NCBI GenBank assembly: GCA_946887155.1
Contig: CAMPKM010000178.1
Location: forward strand, 1-6,455
Reading direction: 5' to 3'
Length of the DNA stretch: 6,455 nt
Source of the DNA: an uncultured Gemmatimonadota bacterium
Lineage (GTDB): Bacteria > Gemmatimonadota > Gemmatimonadetes > Gemmatimonadales > Gemmatimonadaceae
This document shows positions 1-5,477 of this stretch, one piece after another. Both the position numbers and the translations under genes were made by a program. The notes under the pieces are model-generated. The model was not told where the DNA came from. It saw only the letters and a list, made by a program, of their open reading frames with translations, and ran no database searches. Positions within the stretch are counted from its first letter, which is position 1. Every line of letters starts with the position of its first letter.

Positions 1-2
1 GG

Positions 3-965
3 CTGGCGTGGAAGTACCTGCCGGCCTCATTGAGGGGACTCGTCCAGAGCGCGACGCAGCCGCTGGTCGGACTGACGCCTTCGACCGTTACCACGTTCAC
101 GACACCCGACCCCGCGATCGAGCTCCTGCCTCCGATCGCGGTGATCCTGATGGGGATCATTGCCGCCACGGCGGCGATCATCTTCTGCCTGCCGGTGTCC
201 TGGACGTACATGTTCACGCGGCAGAAGAAGGGCTACTCGCAGTCGGTGGTGCACACGCTGCTGCTGTTGCCGATCGTGGTGGCCATGGTGGCAACGCTGG
301 TGCGGAGCAACATCGCCCTCGCGTTCAGCCTCGCCGGCATCGTGGCCGCGGTCCGTTTCCGTGTTGCCCTCGAGGACAGCCGCGACGCCACGTTCGTGTT
401 CGCGGTGATGGCGTTAGGCCTGGCGTGTGGCGTGCAACTCGAGACGGCTGCGGTGCTGTCCGTCCTGTTCGTGACGGTCGTACTGATCCTCTGGTACCTG
501 GATTTCGCCCGGACGCCACCGTCGCTCGAGGGTGAACGGGCCCAGAAGCATTTCGAGCGCGCGGTGGCGATCGCGAATCGCACCAGCCAGTTCGTTGCCC
601 GTCTCGACCGTGAGATCCTGGACTCGATGGCTCCGGCGCAACTCGACGCCCTCCAGGCCCGGCTGGACCGGCAGAAGACCAAGTTCGGGATGACCACCGA
701 CGGCGAAGACGAGGGGCCGCGGTTCGAGGGACGCATCACCGTCCACGTTGGCGACCCCGACCAGGCTCAGCCGGCCGTGGAAGCGGTGCTGGAATCGAAC
801 CTGAAACGATGGAAGATGGTTCGTATAGAGCGGACGGACGGCGAGGCACGTATCGTGTACGCCGTGCGCCCGAAGAAGGGTCAGAACCTGGACGCCATTT
901 CGACCATGCTCACCAATGAGGCGGCGCCGTTCGTCGCCAACGTGGAGGTAGAACGATGGGCCTGA
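3..965 (+). CDS. DUF4956 family membrane protein (5' end outside window)
   Basis: Integral membrane protein of unknown biochemical role. The frame is open to the left edge, so the true start probably lies upstream. The first in-window candidate, TTG at 30, has no good Shine-Dalgarno site. Counting from that TTG, hydrophobic segments lie at about residues 35-55, 74-92, 95-109, 120-136 and 138-157. The family hallmark is the block around residues 67-135: a GYSQS loop, then VRSNIALAFSLAGIVAAVRFR, an acidic DSRDATF loop and ALGLACGV, which matches the DUF4956 core. After a charged, probably helical linker (about 165-220), residues 232-311 look like a small alpha/beta domain resembling the ACT-like C-terminus of MgtC-type proteins (inference). 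The gene overlaps the next one by 10 bp. In other bacteria DUF4956 genes sit beside VTC-domain polyphosphate polymerase and CotH-like genes, so a role in a polyphosphate or envelope-linked membrane system is possible but unproven. Family call fairly sure; function unknown. Confidence 0.85.
   Translation: MAWKYLPASLRGLVQSATQPLVGLTPSTVTTFTTPDPAIELLPPIAVILMGIIAATAAIIFCLPVSWTYMFTRQKKGYSQSVVHTLLLLPIVVAMVATLVRSNIALAFSLAGIVAAVRFRVALEDSRDATFVFAVMALGLACGVQLETAAVLSVLFVTVVLILWYLDFARTPPSLEGERAQKHFERAVAIANRTSQFVARLDREILDSMAPAQLDALQARLDRQKTKFGMTTDGEDEGPRFEGRITVHVGDPDQAQPAVEAVLESNLKRWKMVRIERTDGEARIVYAVRPKKGQNLDAISTMLTNEAAPFVANVEVERWA
944..949 (+). promoter_or_regulatory. Shine-Dalgarno site of the CotH-like gene
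   Basis: GGAGGT lies 6 nt before the ATG at 956 and inside the last codons of the DUF4956 gene. It settles the start of the downstream gene and shows that the 10-bp overlap is a genuine translational arrangement. Confidence 0.85.
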
Positions 966-2080
966 GACACATCCCCCAATCCTCCCTGCTCGCACTGACC
1001 GCTGGCATTCTGCTCGGCGCGCCCTCGATTGCGACGGCACAGAACCAGAAGGACGGAGCCAAGGAGCCGCCATCCGCCGAGAAGGTCGCGGAATGGAAGA
1101 AGGACGCTGATGAGCGCCGCCTGTTCACGGACGACAAACCGCTCGAGCTGACGCTCGTCGGCAATTACAAGGTCATCTCGAAGGATCGCGACACGCTCAG
1201 TACGACCGAGTACTGGGGCGAAGTCCGCATGGCCGATGGCAACGGAGGGGAGCTGAAGATCCCCGTGGAGCTTCGTACCCGGGGCCACTATCGCCTGGCC
1301 AATCGCAACTGCTCGTTCGTGCCGCTGCGGCTCGACTTCAAGAAGGGCGAGGTGAAGGAGACGATCTTCAACGGCCAGGACAAGCTGAAGCTCGTCACGC
1401 ACTGCAACGGGAACGCGATGTACGAGGAGTACATGATCCGCGAATATCTCGCGTACAAGGTGCACAACCTGGTCACGCCGCGCAGTTATCGGGCGCGCCT
1501 GGCGCGGGTGACGTATGTCGATTCGGCGACCAACAAGCCGATCGAGACGCGCAACGCAGTGTTCCTCGAGCATGAGGACGACGTGGCGAAGCGGATGGAA
1601 GGTGAGGTCGTGGAGATCCGCCGCGCGCTCTTCGACGATGTGGACCCGAAGCAGATCCTCGAGATGTCGATCTTCGCCGCCTTCATCGGGCACGTCGACT
1701 GGTCGTTGGCCGCGCTCCATAACGTGCGGCTGGTAAGGCAGCGGAACGGCAACCTGATGCCGGTGATCTATGATCTCGATTTTACCGGGCTTGTCGGCAC
1801 CCGCTATGCCACCCCCGATCCTCGCCTTGGCATCCGCAACGTGAGGGAGCGGCTGTATCGCGGTCCTTGCAAGGATCCGTCAGAGTTGGCCGAGTTTTTC
1901 ATTCCATACTTCAAGAACAAGGACGCGATCCTGAAGTTGTACGATGAAACGCCAGGACTCGACGGCCGCTATCGGAACGACACGAAGGCGTGGCTGAACC
2001 AGTGGTTCAAGATGCTGGAGACGCCGCGCGACGCAAAGTTCCTGTTCAAGGACAACTGCAAGGTGGCGCCGGGCGTCTAG
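956..2080 (+). CDS. Secreted CotH-kinase-like protein
   Basis: Protein of 374 residues, probably exported and possibly an atypical protein kinase. Residues 1-28 form a signal peptide: basic MGLRH, a hydrophobic core, and an ATA cleavage site before Gln29. The mature part resembles a conserved uncharacterised family distantly related to spore-coat kinase CotH. An RTRGHYR-x-NCSF-PLRLDFKKG stretch (107-131) corresponds to the RG-x-S/nucleotide-loop region, QDKLKLVTHC (141-150) holds lysine candidates for ATP binding, HVDWSLAALHN (246-256) occupies the catalytic-loop position, and IYDLDFTG (272-278, with Asp273 and Asp275) looks like the metal-binding DFD-type motif. C120, C150, C305 and C368 could form disulfides outside the cytoplasm. 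ATG at 956 is supported by GGAGGT 6 nt upstream and by the signal peptide. It is co-translated with the DUF4956 gene. The CDS is certain; kinase activity is inference, and a structural homologue without catalysis is the main alternative. Confidence 0.88.
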   Translation: MGLRHIPQSSLLALTAGILLGAPSIATAQNQKDGAKEPPSAEKVAEWKKDADERRLFTDDKPLELTLVGNYKVISKDRDTLSTTEYWGEVRMADGNGGELKIPVELRTRGHYRLANRNCSFVPLRLDFKKGEVKETIFNGQDKLKLVTHCNGNAMYEEYMIREYLAYKVHNLVTPRSYRARLARVTYVDSATNKPIETRNAVFLEHEDDVAKRMEGEVVEIRRALFDDVDPKQILEMSIFAAFIGHVDWSLAALHNVRLVRQRNGNLMPVIYDLDFTGLVGTRYATPDPRLGIRNVRERLYRGPCKDPSELAEFFIPYFKNKDAILKLYDETPGLDGRYRNDTKAWLNQWFKMLETPRDAKFLFKDNCKVAPGV

Positions 2081-2168
2081 CTGTTCTGAAGGGTTCGAAC
2101 ACCAGTCGTGGGGCGGCGGACGGAGGCGAAGCACTATGAGGCGCCCTCTGCCCCCGGCGCACGACCGC

Positions 2169-2184
2169 CCTCAGATTTCTGAGG
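2169..2184. promoter_or_regulatory. 16-bp perfect palindrome upstream of the kinase gene
   Basis: CCTCAGATTTCTGAGG is a perfect inverted repeat (7-bp arms, TT centre). It lies 89 bp after the stop of the CotH-like gene and just before the kinase start region. As RNA it would form a short hairpin of about 6 bp with a 4-nt loop. It is followed by CTTTAGC, not a T-run, so it is a poor intrinsic terminator; an operator or attenuator is equally possible. The rest of the 2081-2202 gap shows no convincing promoter boxes. Confidence 0.35.
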
Positions 2185-2191
2185 CTTTAGC

Positions 2192-2195
2192 GGAG
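2192..2195 (+). promoter_or_regulatory. Possible Shine-Dalgarno site for the kinase gene
   Basis: GGAG lies 7 nt before an in-frame CTG at 2203. Translation from that CTG would add ten residues (starting LADEIRSQVQ in genomic reading) before the TTG at 2233. The placement suggests the natural start is at 2203 even though the codon is CTG. The TTG at 2233 has only a weak AGG 5 nt upstream. Confidence 0.4.
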
Positions 2196-2232
2196 CAGAA
2201 TTCTGGCGGACGAGATCCGGTCGCAGGTCCAG

Positions 2233-2934
2233 TTGTCGTTAGGTGACGCTTATGCCATCGAGCGCGAGCTCGGGGGCGGCGGGATGTCACGGACATACGT
2301 GGCCATGGAGCGCTCCCTCTCGCGGCGCGTCGTCGTGAAGGTGCTCTCGCCGGAGCTGGCGGCGGGTGTGTCCGTGGACCGGTTCAAGCGCGAGATCCTC
2401 CTCGCCGCGCAGATGCAGCATCCGCATGTGGTGCCGGTGCTGTCGTCCGGGGATGCGAGCGGACTCCCGTGGTTCACCATGCCGTACGTGGAAGGCGAGT
2501 CCCTCAGGGCAAGGTTGGGCGGGGGTCCGCTTCCCACGACCGAGGCCGTAAGCGTGCTGCGCGACGTCGCCCGGGCATTGGCATTTGCTCATGCGCGCGG
2601 CGTCGTGCATCGCGACATCAAGCCGGACAACGTATTGCTCAGCGAAGGGAGTGCCACCGTCACCGACTTCGGGATCGCCAAGGCCATCAGTGCCGCGCGA
2701 ACCGGTGGCGGCGGAGAGACGCTCACGCAGGCGGGAACGTCCATCGGCACGCCGGCCTACATGGCGCCCGAGCAGGCGGCGGGCGACCCGAACATCGACC
2801 ACCGGTCGGACATCTACGCGTTCGGCTGCATGGCGTACGAGGTGCTCACCGGGCGCCCGCCGTTCAGCGGGCAGTCACCCGCGCGGCTGCTGGGGGCACA
2901 CCTGGGCGAAAAGCCGCGCGACGTGCGCGAGTAG
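2233..2934 (+). CDS. Hanks-type Ser/Thr protein kinase, N-terminal fragment ended by in-frame TAG
   Basis: Catalytic part of a eukaryotic-like Ser/Thr kinase. Visible landmarks, counted from TTG 2233: glycine loop GGGGMS (14-19), ATP-anchoring Lys36 in VVVKVL, helix-C Glu54, hinge region MPYVEGES (83-90), catalytic loop HRDIKPDN (126-133), DFG (145-147), a Gly/Thr-rich activation loop (156-172) with Thr and Ser candidates for autophosphorylation, APE (178-180) and SDIYAFG (192-198). All catalytic residues are present. The frame ends at TAG after DVRE, before subdomain XI, but continues in the same frame right after the stop with RSDAPEALAALVMQCLEKDPAARPQ, which is exactly the missing last helices and the conserved Arg of a kinase domain. 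The 233-residue product would therefore lack the end of the C-lobe and probably fold poorly. The true start may be CTG at 2203. Treat this and the 2971-5376 fragment as one gene broken by a nonsense codon, sequencing error or recoded stop. Confidence 0.85.
   Translation: MSLGDAYAIERELGGGGMSRTYVAMERSLSRRVVVKVLSPELAAGVSVDRFKREILLAAQMQHPHVVPVLSSGDASGLPWFTMPYVEGESLRARLGGGPLPTTEAVSVLRDVARALAFAHARGVVHRDIKPDNVLLSEGSATVTDFGIAKAISAARTGGGGETLTQAGTSIGTPAYMAPEQAAGDPNIDHRSDIYAFGCMAYEVLTGRPPFSGQSPARLLGAHLGEKPRDVRE
2932..2934 (+). other. In-frame amber codon splitting the kinase gene
   Basis: GAG TAG CGG interrupts an otherwise continuous frame from 2191 to 5376. The residues on both sides join into a normal kinase C-lobe with no residue missing. 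One base change would restore a sense codon, the simplest being CAG (Gln) to TAG. No frameshift or deletion is needed. Confidence 0.9.
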
Positions 2935-2970
2935 CGGTCCGACGCGCCCGAGGCCCTGGCGGCGCTCGTC

Positions 2971-5376
2971 ATGCAGTGCCTCGAGAAGGATCCGGCGGCG
3001 CGGCCTCAATCGGCCGGCGACGTGGCGCGCGTGCTGGACACCGTGACGTCGAGTGGCGCTGCCACGGCCGCGCCGGGCATCCTGGCCGGACGCATCCACA
3101 TCGGCCGCGCCGTGTCGCTCTGGGCGTTAGGCACGGCTCTGGTGCTGCTGACGGCGTGGGCGGCGACGGTGGTCATCGGGCTGCCGGACTGGGTCCTGCC
3201 CGGCGCGATCGGGGTGACGTTTGCCGGACTTCCCGTCATCGGCTTCACAGCCTGGGTCCAGCGCATCGCCCACCGGACCTTTACCGCGACGCCCACGTTC
3301 ACGCCCGGCGGCAGCTCGACCGCGGCGGCCGGCACGTTGCACACGTTCGCCATCAAGGCCAGCCCGCATGTCTCCTGGCGACGGACCTGGATGGGTGGCG
3401 CGGTCGCCGTTGGCGCCTTCATCGTGATGGTCGTCGGCTGGATGGTGATGCGCGCGTTAGGCATCGGGCCCGCTGGTTCCCTCGCGGCGGCGGGCAAGCT
3501 CGGGGCGGGGGACCAGATCATCCTCGTCGACTTCGCCAGCCCGGCCAGCGACTCGGCGCTCGGACTCACGGTGACCGAGGCGCTGCGGGCTGACCTGTCG
3601 CAATCGACCCTGTTCCGCGTCTTCCCGCGCCTGGCGACCATCGATGCGATGCGCCTGATGCAGCGCCCGCCGAATACCCGCGTCGACTTCGAGCTCGCCC
3701 GCACCATCGCTACGCGTGAAGGCATCAAGGCCGTCCTCGACGGCGACATCGTGTCCCTGGGCGGGCGCTACATCCTCACCACGCGGCTGATGACGGCCAA
3801 CGGCGAGCAACTCGCCACCTTCAGTGAGGAAGCGGGGAGCGAAAACGAGCTGATTCCCGCGATCGGCCGGCTCGGGAAGCAGGTACGAACGCGGGCGGGC
3901 GAGCCACTGAAGCAGATCCGCGAGGCCAATGCCCTCGACCGGGTCACCACGCATTCGCTCGAAGCGCTCCGCAAGTACACCGCCGCGAATGTCATCTTCG
4001 ACCAGACGTCCGACTACACGCGCTCGGTTCCGCTCCTGCGTGAAGCCGTCGCCATTGATTCCACGTTCGCGATGGCCTGGCGGCGCCTGGCCAGCAATTA
4101 CAACAACACGTTCGAGTTCGCGGCAGCCCGCGACGCCGCGATCCAGGCGTTCAAGCACGCCGACCGGCTCAGCGAGGTGGAACGCCAGCTCACGTTTGCC
4201 TCCTACTATACGTATGGACTCGAAGTGGACGAGGAGCGCGCCCTGGCCGCGTACGAAGCCGTCCTGGCGCGCGATTCACTCAACATCATCGCCCTGAATA
4301 ACGCGGCCAACACGCTGACCAAAAGACGCCAGTGGGACAAGGCGCTCGAGTATTATCGGCGCGCCATCAATCAGCCGGGCGCGAGCGCCATCCAGTTCTC
4401 GAATGCCATACCGGCGGCAACCCGGCTTGAACGTTGGGCAACGGTCGACACCCTCATGGAGGACTTTCTCCGCCGCTTCCCGAACAACCCGATCGCCCTC
4501 CGGGCGCCAGCGTTCAAGGCGATTCTCCTCGGTGACCATGACCGCGCCGAACAGATATTGAAGGAGATCGAGCCCAAGGTGAGTACATCGCGCACCGGCA
4601 TGATTCAGCAACGGAACTTCGGCATGCACCTGGCCGCAACACGGGGGCGGGCGAAGGAATCCATGCGACTCAGCGCGGATCTGCGCGTGCGGCAAGAACA
4701 GGCTGGTGCCACCGCGCTGGCCCGGTTGAATGCCGGCCTGGACTCGGTGTTGATCTACACGCTCGTGTACGAGAACCCCGCCGGCGCTCGCGGCCTTCTG
4801 GACCGGGCGCTGCGTCGCGCCCCAGTCGATTCCATTCCGTTCCTCGATCGCGACTATGGGCAGATGCTGCTCATCGCGGCGCTGCTGAAGGACACGCTTC
4901 GCGCCAAACAGTGGCACGCCGACGCCCGCCGGAGCTGGGAAGACGCGGGCAAGCTCCTCGACCGGCCCTCATGGGAGGCGCTCAACGATGCGTCGCTGGC
5001 GATGGCGTACGGACGCTACCCGGAAGCGCTCGCCAGCGTCGATCGCGCGGCGTCCGCGCCGAACGAGCGCGTCGACGCCCTGCGCATTTCCCGATTCATG
5101 ATGCTGGATCGCATGCAGCTGGCGGATTCCGCTATAACGGCGGGTGAGGCATACCTGAATACGCATCACCACACCCGGCTCATGACCGACGCATTCTACC
5201 TCGCGTCGCTCCGGCAACGGCTGGGCGAGATGTACGAGGCGAAGGGACAGATCGACAAGGCGCTCGAGCATTACACCGCGTTCGTCGAACTCTGGAAGAA
5301 CGCAGACCCTGAATTGCAGCCACGCGTGCGGGACGTGAGGTCGCGGGTGGAAAGACTGCAGCGGCGGCGCGGTTGA
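2971..5376 (+). CDS. C-terminal fragment of the same kinase: three membrane segments, TolB-like domain and TPRs
   Basis: This is the continuation of the kinase frame after the TAG. The first in-frame ATG (2971) is internal to kinase subdomain XI (MQCLEKDPAARPQ) and has no Shine-Dalgarno site, so it is unlikely to be a natural start. Counted from that Met: end of kinase domain 1-25; membrane segments about 46-70, 76-97 and 141-162; a TolB/FlgO-like alpha/beta domain about 181-310 (DQIILVDFAS, helix TVTEALRADLS, then GIKAVLDGDIVSLGGRYILTTRL); and a long helical TPR region about 325-800, clearest at 350-380, 424-468 and 744-778. Three membrane segments after a cytoplasmic kinase place the TolB-like and TPR parts outside the membrane, which suits a sensor or assembly platform (inference). 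The final region with ADPELQP-VRDVR is typical of long Gemmatimonadota kinases. Codon use stays GC-rich and the frame has no further stops, so any nonsense mutation is recent. Full-length product from 2233 would be 1047 codons. Confidence 0.85.
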   Translation: MQCLEKDPAARPQSAGDVARVLDTVTSSGAATAAPGILAGRIHIGRAVSLWALGTALVLLTAWAATVVIGLPDWVLPGAIGVTFAGLPVIGFTAWVQRIAHRTFTATPTFTPGGSSTAAAGTLHTFAIKASPHVSWRRTWMGGAVAVGAFIVMVVGWMVMRALGIGPAGSLAAAGKLGAGDQIILVDFASPASDSALGLTVTEALRADLSQSTLFRVFPRLATIDAMRLMQRPPNTRVDFELARTIATREGIKAVLDGDIVSLGGRYILTTRLMTANGEQLATFSEEAGSENELIPAIGRLGKQVRTRAGEPLKQIREANALDRVTTHSLEALRKYTAANVIFDQTSDYTRSVPLLREAVAIDSTFAMAWRRLASNYNNTFEFAAARDAAIQAFKHADRLSEVERQLTFASYYTYGLEVDEERALAAYEAVLARDSLNIIALNNAANTLTKRRQWDKALEYYRRAINQPGASAIQFSNAIPAATRLERWATVDTLMEDFLRRFPNNPIALRAPAFKAILLGDHDRAEQILKEIEPKVSTSRTGMIQQRNFGMHLAATRGRAKESMRLSADLRVRQEQAGATALARLNAGLDSVLIYTLVYENPAGARGLLDRALRRAPVDSIPFLDRDYGQMLLIAALLKDTLRAKQWHADARRSWEDAGKLLDRPSWEALNDASLAMAYGRYPEALASVDRAASAPNERVDALRISRFMMLDRMQLADSAITAGEAYLNTHHHTRLMTDAFYLASLRQRLGEMYEAKGQIDKALEHYTAFVELWKNADPELQPRVRDVRSRVERLQRRRG

Positions 5377-5383
5377 TTCGCTG

Positions 5384-5425
5384 GATTGACGATTGACGAT
5401 TGACGATTGACGATTGACGATTGAT
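5384..5425. repeat. Heptanucleotide tandem repeat, six copies of GATTGAC
   Basis: Five perfect GATTGAC units (5384-5418) are followed by one GATTGAT (5419-5425). The array starts 8 bp after the kinase stop and lies in the 101-bp gap between two convergent genes. Its low GC contrasts with the surroundings. Seven is not a multiple of three, so it cannot expand in a coding region without a frameshift, consistent with its intergenic position. It resembles the short tandemly repeated heptamers known from other bacteria. No function is evident, and no clear terminator hairpin is seen in the rest of the gap (5426-5477). Confidence 0.95.
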
Positions 5426-5477
5426 GATCTGCCTGCGGGGGACCACGGAGCGCGTCAGACCCGAAGTACGATTCGAA

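Noticed and set aside
881..1720. 279-codon minus-strand frame opposite the CotH-like gene
   Set aside because: Antisense shadow in GC-rich DNA; the plus frame has a signal peptide, ribosome site and family motifs.
2092..2100. GGTTCGAAC, like the T-loop of a tRNA
   Set aside because: Flanking bases do not form a T-stem and no anticodon or acceptor arm is present.
2469..3593. 374-codon plus-strand frame running through the amber codon region
   Set aside because: It is the +2 shadow of the kinase frame: Arg/Gly/His-rich with no domain, while the kinase frame carries clear motifs on both sides.
5384..5425. CRISPR-like array
   Set aside because: Units are 7 bp in direct tandem with no spacers.
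5180..5446. Minus-strand frame with repeated NRQSSI peptide
   Set aside because: The peptide repeat is only the translation of the 7-bp tandem DNA repeat; the rest is antisense to the kinase.
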